Assembly (NCBI RefSeq): GCF_030145185.1
Contig: NZ_JAQYWB010000006.1
Coordinates: 51,335 to 115,334, forward strand
From: Desulfoluna sp.
Lineage (GTDB): Bacteria > Desulfobacterota > Desulfobacteria > Desulfobacterales > Desulfolunaceae
DNA length: 64,000 nt
Direction of reading: 5' to 3'
Shown: piece by piece, positions 25,394 to 33,805 of the stretch
How positions within the stretch are numbered: the stretch's first letter is position 1
How the letters are laid out: each line of letters begins with the position of its first letter
The notes under the pieces: model-generated
The model's input: only the letters and a program-made list of their open reading frames with translations
The model's database searches: none
Told to the model about the DNA's origin: nothing
Program-made: the position numbers and the translations under genes

Positions 25394-26866
25394 TTATGGA
25401 AGTAAAACCGGCATGCCCATCATGGGCCAGACAACGAGAATAAAGAGGCCGGTGATGACCATGAGGATCAGGCTGGAAATGAGGCCGTAGGAGAAGAATT
25501 CTCCGGTGGTAAATTGGCCTGAATCGTAAGCAATGGCGTTGGGCGCTGCGCCAACAAGCAGGAGGAAGGGCATCCCCGCCGGAACCAGAGCGGCAAAGAG
25601 GATCACCTCAGGGGCTACGCCCAGATACGGGGCGATGACCAGGGCCACGGGCAGGGAGATGGCGATGGCTGCCACGTTCATGATGAAGTTGGTCATCACC
25701 ATGACGAAGAAGGAGATGCTCATGATAAAGACAAACCAGTGGGCTTCCTTGAAGAGGGTTAGCCAGTTGACAGCAAGCCATTGGGCCGCCCCGGTCTCCC
25801 AGAGGCAGAAGCCGATGCTCATGGCACCGCCGAACAGGAGGATGATATTCCAGGGGATCGCCTCCAGGTCTTTGATGTCCAGAATGTTGAGGATAAAAAA
25901 GAGGATGGTGGAGACGAGGATGATGGCGGTCTTGTTGACGCCGCCCAGGGCGGGGATGAAGGAACGCATGGAGAGACAGAAGATGCAGCCGAAGATGATC
26001 AGGGCCGAGATGACCTCGGTTCGGCTCATGGGGCCCATCTCTTTAAGCATATAGGCCGAGCGCTCTTTGATGCCCTCAATACGTTTTTTCTCGGGCTTGA
26101 AGAAGACCATGACAAAGGCCCAGAGGATGAAGACCATGCTCCAGCCGACGGGTGCCATGAAAAAGGAGAGCTCGAAAAAATCGATCTCTCTTCCCACGAT
26201 GTCCTTGAAGAAACCGACGGCCACCGCGGCCCGGGCGGAGCCCAGCAGGGTGATGATAGAGCCGGCCCCGGCCACCCAGGCCATGCCGATGAAGAGCCCT
26301 TTGCCGAATCGTGTGGGCTCGCGGTCTTCGGCGTACATGGAGTGGATGGTGAGAAGCAGGGGGTACATGGTGGCGGCCACGGCCGTGTGGGCCATGATGT
26401 GGGTGAGAGCGGCCGTTACCACAAAGCTGCCTAAGTAGATCATGCTGGTGCGTTCACCGACGATGGAGAGCATCTTGTAGGCGATGCGCCGGGTGAGTCC
26501 CGTCTTGGTGAACACCATGCCGATGACCAGGGAGGCAAAGATAAAGAGGACCGATGGATCCATGAAGTCTTTAAAGGCACTGTTGGCAGGCCTGACCATG
26601 AACATCACCTGCAGGACACCGATGGTGAGGCTGGTGATGCCGATGGGCAGGACCTCAAACACCCACCAGATTCCCGCCAGCAGAAAGATGGCAATGGCCC
26701 CCTTGGCTTGGGGAGACAGGGCAAAATGCTCTCCGTTGGGGTCGATGGCGTCGGGCCAGGCCGAGCTGTAGTTGACCAGGGCAAAAAGCCCTAGCCCGAG
26801 GGCGAGAAAGAAAATGCGTTTCCAGTCAATGGGCCGACTTTCGGCCTGTAGGGTTTCCGTTACCAT
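25394..26866 (-). CDS. DASS/SLC13-like anion carrier 1
   Basis: The 490-residue protein has ~12-13 membrane segments and the two-fold architecture of the DASS (SLC13) family, which imports dicarboxylates, sulfate or related anions, often with Na+. The two Ser-Asn-Thr motifs that bind substrate and Na+ are altered: A159-H160-T161 (MAHTAVAATMYP) in the first repeat and M-N-V (FIMNVAAIAI) in the second. The loop usually GTPPN reads GSARAA in repeat one and GAAPNAIAY in repeat two. GGAGG precedes the ATG. It ends an apparent unit begun at the sigma-54 promoter near 28750. The substrate cannot be read from sequence. Confidence 0.82.
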   Translation of the reverse strand: MVTETLQAESRPIDWKRIFFLALGLGLFALVNYSSAWPDAIDPNGEHFALSPQAKGAIAIFLLAGIWWVFEVLPIGITSLTIGVLQVMFMVRPANSAFKDFMDPSVLFIFASLVIGMVFTKTGLTRRIAYKMLSIVGERTSMIYLGSFVVTAALTHIMAHTAVAATMYPLLLTIHSMYAEDREPTRFGKGLFIGMAWVAGAGSIITLLGSARAAVAVGFFKDIVGREIDFFELSFFMAPVGWSMVFILWAFVMVFFKPEKKRIEGIKERSAYMLKEMGPMSRTEVISALIIFGCIFCLSMRSFIPALGGVNKTAIILVSTILFFILNILDIKDLEAIPWNIILLFGGAMSIGFCLWETGAAQWLAVNWLTLFKEAHWFVFIMSISFFVMVMTNFIMNVAAIAISLPVALVIAPYLGVAPEVILFAALVPAGMPFLLLVGAAPNAIAYDSGQFTTGEFFSYGLISSLILMVITGLFILVVWPMMGMPVLLP

Positions 26867-26950
26867 GTATAAACCTCCATGCAGGGAGTCTTCAGTCTCT
26901 GGATTGCACCCCGACTCCGGGGTGGGACAGGGGGTTGCGGGGGGCGCTTT

Positions 26951-27385
26951 TCACCAGCCTTTTCGGTTGATGAGGTTGTTGATCTCCGCGTCTCGAATTC
27001 GGGCCTCGTGGTCACACTTGAGCTTGTAAGCCCCTTCCAGCTTCTCGGCGATGACGCCGATGTCACAGGGCTTCATGAGGAAGTCGAGGGCCCCGGCTTT
27101 CATCCCGGCGATGGCGCGTTCCACCGTGGCCTCACCGGTAAGCATCAGGACCGGGATCAGGGGGAGATCGGTCTTGATCTGGGCCAGGGTTTCGCAGCCG
27201 TCCATCCCGGGCATGAGGACGTCTAAAATCACAAGGTCAATGAGACCCTCGGCGAGGATGTCCAGGGCCTCCTGGCCGGAATAGGCCACCTTGGTCTTGT
27301 AGTTCCTCAGCTCCAGTCGCTTGGCCAGGGTGTTGGCAAACTCTTTCTCGTCATCCACAACGAGTACATGGGGTTTGTATGTCAT
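26951..27385 (-). CDS. Stand-alone response regulator receiver
   Basis: The 144-residue protein is a receiver domain with D11-D12, phosphoacceptor D55 (VILDVLMPGMDG), the T/S switch residue in LMLTGEA and K in FLMKPCD. A ~25-residue helical tail (KLKCDHEARIRDAEINNLIN, near its end) follows, but there is no DNA-binding output. It lies between the kinase-like/receiver fusion and DASS carrier 1, 84 bases from the latter, in the same unit. AGGAGAG precedes the ATG. Confidence 0.92.
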   Translation of the reverse strand: MTYKPHVLVVDDEKEFANTLAKRLELRNYKTKVAYSGQEALDILAEGLIDLVILDVLMPGMDGCETLAQIKTDLPLIPVLMLTGEATVERAIAGMKAGALDFLMKPCDIGVIAEKLEGAYKLKCDHEARIRDAEINNLINRKGW

Positions 27386-27454
27386 CGCTCTCTCTCCTGA
27401 AATGGGCTGGTTGGGCGGGCGTGGTTCGCGCTGCCTTGCGCGGTACGCTCTTTC

Positions 27455-28687
27455 CTAAGCCTTTGCCGAAGGCTCTTCGGCTCGGTTTGACTGTATCTTT
27501 TCATAGGCCGCCTTCATGGTTTCCGTGAGGCGGTCAATATCCGCGGGTTTCTGAAGGTAGGCAAAAGCACCCATGGCCAGGCATCGCTTTCGGTCCTCTT
27601 CCGAGCCATGGCCGGTGAGGATGATCACCTCAACGTGGGGCCGTTGATCCTTCATGTTTTTCAGCACATCGTATCCGTTGACGCCGGGCATCTTCAGGTC
27701 CAGGACCATGACGTCGGTCTCTTCCTGGTTGGCGATGGCCAGGGCCTCCTCTCCGCCATAAGCCACGGAGGTGGTCATTTCGCGCATTCGGAGCCGTTCC
27801 GAAAGGGTCTGGACGAACTCTTTTTCATCGTCCACCAGAAGAATACGGGGTGGTGTGGGCAGGTCGAAGTCGTACATGACGTTGGCTTTGTAAAATCCTT
27901 TTCCGATGCGGGTCGTTACGGAGAGGACCCCCTTGATCCGGCCGGCCTCAGATTTTACCTTCTGTTTGAATTTACTCAGCATCAAGACGTTTTTGTTGAT
28001 GGTCACGGTGACATGCCCATCCTTGGCCTCTGCCGTGAGTCCTTCTCCTGTCTCAATGAGGACCTGCTCAACCTGGCAGGCCAGGGTGAAGTCCGCCATG
28101 AGGCGCTGGGATTCTGAAGGGGCCACTTCGATACGGGCCAGGCTTCGGGTGATCAGGGCCAGGGCGTCCTCCACGGGGGTTTTGTCGGTGGGGATGACCA
28201 GGTCGTAGAGTTTAGGGTCCCAGGCGCTTTTTCCATGGAGGCTGCTGCACCAGAGGAGGGCGGCTTCGTCCAGGTCGTGAATTTTGGCACTGGCCTCTTT
28301 GTCAGAGATGTTCCGCGTTTCCCGGGCGCAGGCAATCCGCCTTTTTTTGTCGGTGATGATCAGGGCGCGCAGGACCGGGGTGAGGCTTTCGGGGATCAGG
28401 TGTCCGCTTAAGCCGTGGAGGATGATATCGTTGGATGAGAGCAGGGTGGCCAGGGTGAGTTTGACGGCGGCCAGGCTCTTTTCCCTCTCCTTGGTGAAGG
28501 TGTTGAATGTCGGGGTTTGCCCTTTAAGAATCTTCGAGAGTGAGGCCTCTTTGAGGTGCTCTCTCTCGGCGGTGAGGGCGATGATCTCTCGGTCGGTGTA
28601 AACTTTCATGTCGGAGGCACTGCTGAGGGCGTCCACAATGGCTCCGGCCTGGCTGAATGCGCCGTTTGTAATGGTAATGGATGGCAT
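27455..28687 (-). CDS. Cytidylate-kinase-like + BON-like + receiver fusion protein
   Basis: From ATG 28687 (AAGGAG upstream) the protein has 410 residues. Residues ~1-185 resemble the cytidylate-kinase-like family: ITITNGAFSQAG at the P-loop position, VYTDREIIALTAE (the usual YDREII motif), a DKKRRIACARE lid-like basic segment and LYDLVIPTDKTPVEDAL near the end. The P-loop lacks the canonical GKT/GKS, so catalysis is doubtful. Residues ~190-262 look like a BON domain (TAEAKDGHVTVTINKNVLM). Residues ~281-405 form a receiver with phosphoacceptor D330. No output domain follows. It is the first gene after the sigma-54 promoter. Confidence 0.75.
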   Translation of the reverse strand: MPSITITNGAFSQAGAIVDALSSASDMKVYTDREIIALTAEREHLKEASLSKILKGQTPTFNTFTKEREKSLAAVKLTLATLLSSNDIILHGLSGHLIPESLTPVLRALIITDKKRRIACARETRNISDKEASAKIHDLDEAALLWCSSLHGKSAWDPKLYDLVIPTDKTPVEDALALITRSLARIEVAPSESQRLMADFTLACQVEQVLIETGEGLTAEAKDGHVTVTINKNVLMLSKFKQKVKSEAGRIKGVLSVTTRIGKGFYKANVMYDFDLPTPPRILLVDDEKEFVQTLSERLRMREMTTSVAYGGEEALAIANQEETDVMVLDLKMPGVNGYDVLKNMKDQRPHVEVIILTGHGSEEDRKRCLAMGAFAYLQKPADIDRLTETMKAAYEKIQSNRAEEPSAKA

Positions 28688-28743
28688 ATGTGGCTCCTTG
28701 TAATTGCGAAGATTGATGAAAGAATTCATTTATATTGATGTTC

Positions 28744-28760
28744 TGCAAGGGCTATGCCAA
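28744..28760 (-). promoter_or_regulatory. Sigma-54 promoter of the DASS-1 unit
   Basis: On the - strand the sequence reads TTGGCATAGCCCTTGCA, matching TGGCAYR-N4-TTGCW, with GG and GC exactly ten bases apart. It lies 57 bases upstream of the kinase-like/receiver gene. An AAA+ activator is required for such promoters, and one is encoded at 32086-33492. Confidence 0.82.
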
Positions 28761-29014
28761 TAGCTGGATAGTCATGTAAAACAAGGGGTTTGTGTTTCTG
28801 AGGCGGGGGAAGAAAAAAGAAACGAGACGAAATGAACTAAATTGAAACGCACAAAATGAAACAAAATGAAACTTTTGGTGGATAGAAAAAGGGGCGTGGC
28901 GTGTCGCGTGGGAGGGGGCAGAGAGAGGGGGGCCGGAGACCCCCTGACGCCGGTGGCTGCTTTGTTCCCCGGCGGGTGAGGGAAGCCGTCACAGGGGACG
29001 GTTTCCTGTCGGTT
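28761..29014. other. Gene-free stretch with TGAAAC repeats and a GC-rich hairpin
   Basis: No gene is supported. TGAAC/TGAAAC occurs at 28833, 28843, 28857 and 28867, about 75-115 bases upstream of the sigma-54 promoter, where enhancer-binding proteins bind. GGGGG/CCCCC repeats around 28927-28945 could end transcription of the ChpT-like gene on the - strand. Confidence 0.45.
28833..28872 (-). repeat. TGAAAC direct repeats, candidate activator sites
   Basis: Four copies of TGAAC/TGAAAC lie at 28833, 28843, 28857 and 28867. The spacings of 10, 14 and 10 bases place two pairs on the same DNA face. They lie upstream of the sigma-54 promoter at 28744-28760 and are the natural candidate upstream activating sequence. 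Confidence 0.45.
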
Positions 29015-29611
29015 TCAGTCTGTGATTTTCAGGGAGAGGGTGTGGGTGTGATGGTGGCTGGTGAGGAGAGCGCCGATCTCTTCGGCGAGGGGGTCGGGGT
29101 GTTCTAAGGGCCGGTGGCCCTCAAGGGTGATGTCCAGGGTGGCCCCTTGGGATGTGACGGTCACGAGGGTCTCTTCCTGCTGTGTTGGGTGGCAGGCGGC
29201 TTCGAGGAGCCGAAAGATTAAAAGGCGCACCCTGACGGGGTCGCAGGTGACGATGCCGGAGGAGGCGGGGGCGGCCAGTCTGGCGTGGAACCGTCGCTGG
29301 GTGAGGGCCACGATCTCTTCGGTGACGAGGCCAACATCCACGGGGCTCGGGTTGGGGTCTGGGGCATGGGCGAGGCGATTGAGGTGGGTGAGAAGGGTTC
29401 TCCCCCGGGTCACTTGGGTGGCGATGGCCGCAATGCCTTTTTCGAGGTGCTCTGGGGTGAGGGCCTCGGGGCCCCCGAATTGAAGCAGGTCGGAGAGAAG
29501 TCCTGCGTGTTCGTTGATGATGGCCAGCACGTTCATCAGATCATGGGTGGCCGGGGCGGTGACAGACCCCATGAGGGCCGTGGTTGTAAGGTCTGAGGCG
29601 GGAGTGCTCAT
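29015..29611 (-). CDS. ChpT-like pseudo-histidine-kinase / phosphotransfer protein
   Basis: The 198-residue protein begins like the dimerisation domain of its neighbour kinase: THDLMNVLAIINEHAGLLSDLL here against AHEINNPLAIINEKAGLMSDLV there (key residues H in THDL, and AIINE). A second part (residues ~95-198) has the length of a small ATPase-like fold but lacks the N box and all G boxes. It therefore should not bind ATP, and resembles phosphotransferases such as ChpT in layout. Its ATG overlaps the stop of the receiver gene by four bases. It may pass phosphoryl groups between receivers in this locus. Confidence 0.6.
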   Translation of the reverse strand: MSTPASDLTTTALMGSVTAPATHDLMNVLAIINEHAGLLSDLLQFGGPEALTPEHLEKGIAAIATQVTRGRTLLTHLNRLAHAPDPNPSPVDVGLVTEEIVALTQRRFHARLAAPASSGIVTCDPVRVRLLIFRLLEAACHPTQQEETLVTVTSQGATLDITLEGHRPLEHPDPLAEEIGALLTSHHHTHTLSLKITD

Positions 29612-29970
29612 GATGCGAGGGCCTCCTTGATTTTTTCCAGGAGGTCTTCGATGGCCAGGGGCTTCATGAGATAATCCACCGCTCCCAGGCGCATGCCATC
29701 CATGCCTTCTCGGGTCGACCCATGGCCGGTGAGAAGAATCACGGGCAGGTCGGGGGCCAGATGGCGAATATGTTTCAAGGTCTCCAGGCCATTCATTCCC
29801 GGCATGAGCAGGTCTAAAATCACCACATCAAAGGTTCCCTTGCGGATCAGGGCGAGGCCGGTCTCTCCGTCCTCTGCCGTGGCGGTGGAAAACTCGCGGA
29901 TTTCCAGCCGCTCGGCCAGGGTGGTGACAAATTCTTTTTCATCGTCGATAAGCAGAACGCGTGGGTTCAT
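29608..29970 (-). CDS. Stand-alone response regulator receiver
   Basis: The 120-residue protein is a bare CheY-like receiver: D9-D10, phosphoacceptor D53 (VILDLLMPGMNG), T in LLTGHGST and K in YLMKPLA. Its ATG overlaps the stop of the upstream dCache kinase by four bases, and its stop overlaps the ChpT-like gene by four. This kinase-receiver-phosphotransferase order suggests a phosphorelay. Confidence 0.93.
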   Translation of the reverse strand: MNPRVLLIDDEKEFVTTLAERLEIREFSTATAEDGETGLALIRKGTFDVVILDLLMPGMNGLETLKHIRHLAPDLPVILLTGHGSTREGMDGMRLGAVDYLMKPLAIEDLLEKIKEALAS

Positions 29971-31703
29971 GGGGTTGGGTCTCCCTTGGTTTTGTCGGCA
30001 GGAGGGTTTTTCGGCAGGGTGACCGTGAAGGTGGTGCCCTCCCCTTGCCGTGTGTTCAGTGTGATGGCACCGCCCAGTTTTTTGATGATGCCGTAGGTGA
30101 TGGAAAGCCCCAGTCCGGTGCCGTTGCCCTTCTTGGTGGAGAAGAACGGATCGAAGATGCGTTTGGCCACATCCTCGGTCATGCCGCAGCCGTTGTCCTG
30201 GACCGTCACCGAAAGGCCGCCGTCCGGGGCGGGGGCGGAGGCGATCAGGACCGTGCCCCCGTCATCCACGGCAGAAAAGGCATTGGTCAGGAGATTGAGA
30301 AACACCTGCTGAAGCTGTCCCCGGTCCGAGAGAATGGGGGCCAGCGTCGGGTCGAGGTTGAGGCTGACGTCCATCTGGCGGTAGAGGGCCTCACGCTCCA
30401 GAAAGCCCATGACCTCTTTTAAGATCTCATTGATGTCGAGGCTTTCCATCAGGGTGTCAAGTTTTCGGGCAAATCCCAGAAGGCGATGGGTGATGGTCTT
30501 GCAGCGGGAGACCGAGGCGATGATGGCGGCGGTCAGCTCAGAGAGACGCTCCTTATGGGGGAAATCATCGCTGACCATCACCAGGTCACTCATGAGGCCC
30601 GCTTTTTCGTTGATGATGGCCAGGGGGTTGTTGATTTCGTGGGCCACCCCGGCGGCCAGGCGTCCGATGGAGGAGAGCTTCTGGTTGTGCTGCAGCTCTG
30701 TCAGGGCCGTTTCACGTCGTTCGTCGGACTCCTTGATGCGCCTGACGAGGGTGCCGGTCATTTTGACCACCATGAAGATGATGACCAGCAGGCTCAGGGT
30801 ATAGACCAGCAAGGCATCTGATTTCAGGGCATACCAGGATCTCAGGACTACGGAGCGGGGTTTGGCGATGACTAAAACGTAGTCGGCATTGGTGAAGCCT
30901 GAGCAGGCCAGGAGGAGTTGGCGATTGTCGGGGTCGGTGGTTTCCGTGACAAAGGTGCTGCGCATGCCGCTGGGGATTGTCAGGCGGCATGTTTCCAGGG
31001 TTTTTCCGTAGAAGGTGGAGTTGGTTTGCAGGATATTATCGGAATTGACCAGGAAGGCATCGCTCTGGGGAGAGAGCCCCAGGGTGCCGAGGAGTTTGTA
31101 GAAACGATCGGTGTCGATGGTGGCTCGAACGATCCAGCTGGTCCCCTCATCGGTGTAGCGTTGAACCGCCACCACAATATGGGGCAGCTTGCGATGGCCC
31201 ATGAAGACGTTGCTGATGTAGGATCCCTTTACCAGGACTTCCTGGAAGGAGCGCTGGCTGGCGTAGTTTTTTCCCAGAAGGTTGTAAGGACCGGCGTAGT
31301 TGACCAGATCCCCGTCGTCGTTGATGATGGCCAGATCCACAAAGCCGCCCAACTCGGTCTTGAGAATTCGGAGAAGGCGGTGGAGGGTCTTGTCGTCCAG
31401 AAGTTCCTCGTAATCATAGGCGTTGGCGATGAACCGAACGGTGGAGAGCCGCTCCTCAAAAAAAAGCTCAAAGGAGTGCTTGGCCTTGTTTGCGGTGTTG
31501 GCAAGGGGGGTAATCAGCTCGTTTTGGAGGTGGCGGCCGTATTGAAAGTGGTTGAGAATCCCCATGACGGTTAAGGGGGTGATGGTGACCACCAGCATGG
31601 TGATGATGATGTTTCGGGTGAGAATGCGGTAGTGGCCCGGAGCATCGGCGCTTCGGCTGAAAAGGTTATCGATGTGGGTGATCAGGTTATGGATGGTCCA
31701 CAT
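29967..31703 (-). CDS. dCache-type sensor histidine kinase
   Basis: From ATG 31703 (GGAGG upstream) the protein has 578 residues. Two membrane segments (near residues 30-50 and ~310-335) enclose a ~260-residue extracytoplasmic region of double-Cache type (FVDLAIINDDGDLVNYAGPY, GSYISNVFMGHRKLPHIVVAV). The kinase core has the H box VAHEINNPLAII, N box FLNLLTNAF, G1 DNGCGM and G2 GTGLGLSI. It overlaps the NifX-like gene by 17 bases. A paralogue lies at 38006. It probably senses a small extracellular ligand such as the carrier substrate. Confidence 0.9.
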   Translation of the reverse strand: MWTIHNLITHIDNLFSRSADAPGHYRILTRNIIITMLVVTITPLTVMGILNHFQYGRHLQNELITPLANTANKAKHSFELFFEERLSTVRFIANAYDYEELLDDKTLHRLLRILKTELGGFVDLAIINDDGDLVNYAGPYNLLGKNYASQRSFQEVLVKGSYISNVFMGHRKLPHIVVAVQRYTDEGTSWIVRATIDTDRFYKLLGTLGLSPQSDAFLVNSDNILQTNSTFYGKTLETCRLTIPSGMRSTFVTETTDPDNRQLLLACSGFTNADYVLVIAKPRSVVLRSWYALKSDALLVYTLSLLVIIFMVVKMTGTLVRRIKESDERRETALTELQHNQKLSSIGRLAAGVAHEINNPLAIINEKAGLMSDLVMVSDDFPHKERLSELTAAIIASVSRCKTITHRLLGFARKLDTLMESLDINEILKEVMGFLEREALYRQMDVSLNLDPTLAPILSDRGQLQQVFLNLLTNAFSAVDDGGTVLIASAPAPDGGLSVTVQDNGCGMTEDVAKRIFDPFFSTKKGNGTGLGLSITYGIIKKLGGAITLNTRQGEGTTFTVTLPKNPPADKTKGDPTP

Positions 31704-32052
31704 GGCGTCCCTCCACACTGCGGTCGCAGAGAATCTCCCCGGAGGAGAGGTCTCCCTTGAGGTGAAGGATGAGGGCTTTCTCCCAGGATCCGGCCACGGC
31801 ATCGATCACGGTGATTTTTTTCCAGGAAAGAAACTCGAAATACTCTTCCTCAATGGCTCCGCAGATAACGCAGGAGATATTCTCTGTCAGGATCAGGTGG
31901 CAGAGTTTTTCGGCGGAGGCCTGGGGCAGTACGACGGTTTTATCTTCCGTCTCGCCACTCTTCAGGCCCGTGACGATATGCACTTCGGCGGCCAGATCGA
32001 AGCGGGGGGCCACCTCGTCACCGGCGATGGGGATGAGGATTTTCTTTGACAT
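31687..32052 (-). CDS. NifX/NifB-type cofactor-binding domain protein
   Basis: The 121-residue protein has the fold signature of the dinitrogenase FeMo-cofactor family (PF02579 type): ILIPIAGDEVAPRFDLAAEV at the N-terminus and CVICGAIEEEYFEFLSWKKI with conserved cysteines. No nitrogenase genes are present. Such single-domain proteins are common in anaerobic Desulfobacterota, and their role is unclear; binding of a metal cluster or other cofactor is possible. It lies 33 bases after the sigma-54 activator and overlaps the dCache kinase gene, so it is part of the signalling unit. Confidence 0.75.
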   Translation of the reverse strand: MSKKILIPIAGDEVAPRFDLAAEVHIVTGLKSGETEDKTVVLPQASAEKLCHLILTENISCVICGAIEEEYFEFLSWKKITVIDAVAGSWEKALILHLKGDLSSGEILCDRSVEGRHVDHP

Positions 32053-32085
32053 GAGAAAAACAGTAGCATGATGTTTTAAATTGTT

Positions 32086-33492
32086 TCAAGCGTTTATTCC
32101 GAGTTGTTTCATTTTGCGCCATAGCGTGCTTCTTCCCCAGCCGAGGCGTTCTGCCGCCTCCTGACGTCTGCCCCGAGCCTCCCGCAGGGCTTCCAGGATC
32201 ATTTCACGTTCGGTGGCGGCCCAGGTGCGAGGCGCTTGGGTCTCGGGCAGGGGGGCGGGCAGGGGCCCGGGGTGAAAGGGGGAGGCGGGAGGTGCTTCCT
32301 GCATGAGGGGCAGGGGCGCTTCCAGAAGGTAGGCCGGCAGGTCATTCACGCCGATGGTGGCTTCGGTGGACATGCTGGCTGAAAATTCGACGATGTTTCG
32401 CAGCTCCCGGATATTGCCGGTAAATCGGTAGTGGGTGAGGAAGGAGATGGCCTCCCTGGAGAAACCGCTGATGCGTTTGCCCAGCTGGCCTCGGTAGATC
32501 TCCAGGAAATGGTCGAGGAGGATTCGGATGTCCCCTTTGCGTTCTCGTAAGGGGGGGAGGTGAATCCGGGCGACATTGAGGCGGAAGAGAAGATCCTGAC
32601 GAAAATGCCCGTCGGCCACCATCTGTTCTAAGTTGCGGTGGGTGGCGGCAATGACGCGGACATTGGCATGGAAAGGGCGGGTATCCCCCAGGGGGTAGAT
32701 CACCTGATCGTCGAGAAAGGTGAGCAGTTTCACTTGCAGGGACAGGGGAAGATCTCCGATCTCCGTGAGAAAGAGGGTGCCGTTGTGGGCCATTCGGAAC
32801 CGGCCTGGCTTGCTCTCCACCGCGCCGGTGAAGGCGCCCTTGGCGTGCCCGAAGAGTTCACTTTCCAGAAGGGTCTCGGGAAGGGCGCCGCAGTTGATCT
32901 TGATAAAGGGGCCCCCTGCGCGCAGGGAGGTCTGATGGATCGCTTCGGCCACCACGTCTTTGCCGGTGCCTGTCTCTCCCGTGATCAGGACGGAGGCATC
33001 GCTCTGGGCGAGGATGGGCAGGGTCTGAAAGATTTTTTCCATCTTCTCGCTGCGACCGATAATCCCTTCGAAGCTGAAGGCCTGGTTTTTTTTGCTGTCG
33101 AGTTCCTGAACCGCCCGAAGATCCTCAATGGTTTCCATATACCCGGTGAGACGTCCTTCGGCATTGGTGAGGGGGGCCAAGGTGAGCTTGATCGGCAGGC
33201 GGACGCGGTCCCGGTTGATCAGGTCACTCTGGCAGGGGGCCGAGGCGCTGAGGTCTCCCTTTTTCTTGGGACAGTTTTCCACGCAGGCACGGCTTCGGAC
33301 GATATAGCGACAGGGGACCCCGTAAGCGTCGCTTCGGGAGAACCCCGTGAGGGTTTCAAAGGCGCGGTTGAGCCAGACGATGTGCAGGTCTCTGTCCAGA
33401 ACCGCCATGGCCAGGGGGACCTCATCCATGAGCTGGTCAAAGGAGAGCTCGTTGGAGAGAAGGTGGGCGATGGCTGGGGAGGGCACGGGCAT
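32086..33492 (-). CDS. Sigma-54 activator with Cys-rich PAS domain
   Basis: The 468-residue enhancer-binding protein has a PAS domain (~18-130) with C61, C70, C74 and C87, which may hold a metal or Fe-S centre or act as a redox switch. The AAA+ domain follows (~143-375): Walker A GETGTGKD at 172-179, sigma-54-contacting GAFTGA at 219-224, and Walker B FLTEIG with T243 in place of the usual aspartate. A Fis-type helix-turn-helix ends the protein ([20 protein letters not shown]). It has no receiver domain. It is the likely activator of the sigma-54 promoter at 28750 and perhaps of those at 33810 and 39930. Confidence 0.9.
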   Translation of the reverse strand: MPVPSPAIAHLLSNELSFDQLMDEVPLAMAVLDRDLHIVWLNRAFETLTGFSRSDAYGVPCRYIVRSRACVENCPKKKGDLSASAPCQSDLINRDRVRLPIKLTLAPLTNAEGRLTGYMETIEDLRAVQELDSKKNQAFSFEGIIGRSEKMEKIFQTLPILAQSDASVLITGETGTGKDVVAEAIHQTSLRAGGPFIKINCGALPETLLESELFGHAKGAFTGAVESKPGRFRMAHNGTLFLTEIGDLPLSLQVKLLTFLDDQVIYPLGDTRPFHANVRVIAATHRNLEQMVADGHFRQDLLFRLNVARIHLPPLRERKGDIRILLDHFLEIYRGQLGKRISGFSREAISFLTHYRFTGNIRELRNIVEFSASMSTEATIGVNDLPAYLLEAPLPLMQEAPPASPFHPGPLPAPLPETQAPRTWAATEREMILEALREARGRRQEAAERLGWGRSTLWRKMKQLGINA

Positions 33493-33731
33493 GGGGTCTC
33501 CTTCATCTGGGGCCTGATTGTTGCTGGCTGGCGGGTGTTTACTCCCGTCTTTGAGGCTGACGCGTTGCCAGTCTCTATCTTTTGCTTACCCGGGCGATGG
33601 TGTCAAGAGGCAAAGTGCGTCGTGATCACGGTCGGGCGCCGTTGAAACCGAGGGCGTCGGGAACCATGACAGAGACCTTCTTGGGATGGTTTGAGATGAG
33701 GATTCTTATATTATTAAGGCGTCAGGAATCT

Positions 33732-33744
33732 TTACACTGTGTAA
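33732..33744. promoter_or_regulatory. Palindrome TTACAC-T-GTGTAA, candidate activator site
   Basis: This perfect 13-base palindrome lies about 62 bases upstream of the sigma-54 -24 element. It differs from the TGAAAC repeats of the DASS-1 unit and from the ATTCAGA repeat of the DASS-2 unit, suggesting a different activator. Confidence 0.4.
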
Positions 33745-33805
33745 GTTTTGATTGTCGGGGGGCTTTTTTTAGGACAGGATCATAAAGGATTTCAGGTGGG
33801 GTAGG

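Noticed and set aside
28819..28872. CRISPR-like or tandem repeat reading of the TGAAAC cluster
   Set aside because: Units are only 5-6 bases with unequal short spacing and no spacers; activator sites are a better explanation.
33553..33570. Possible sigma-54 promoter on the - strand for the PAS activator gene
   Set aside because: GG-N10-GC spacing and TGGCA are present, but the -12 part reads CAGC and not TTGC, so it is too weak to call.
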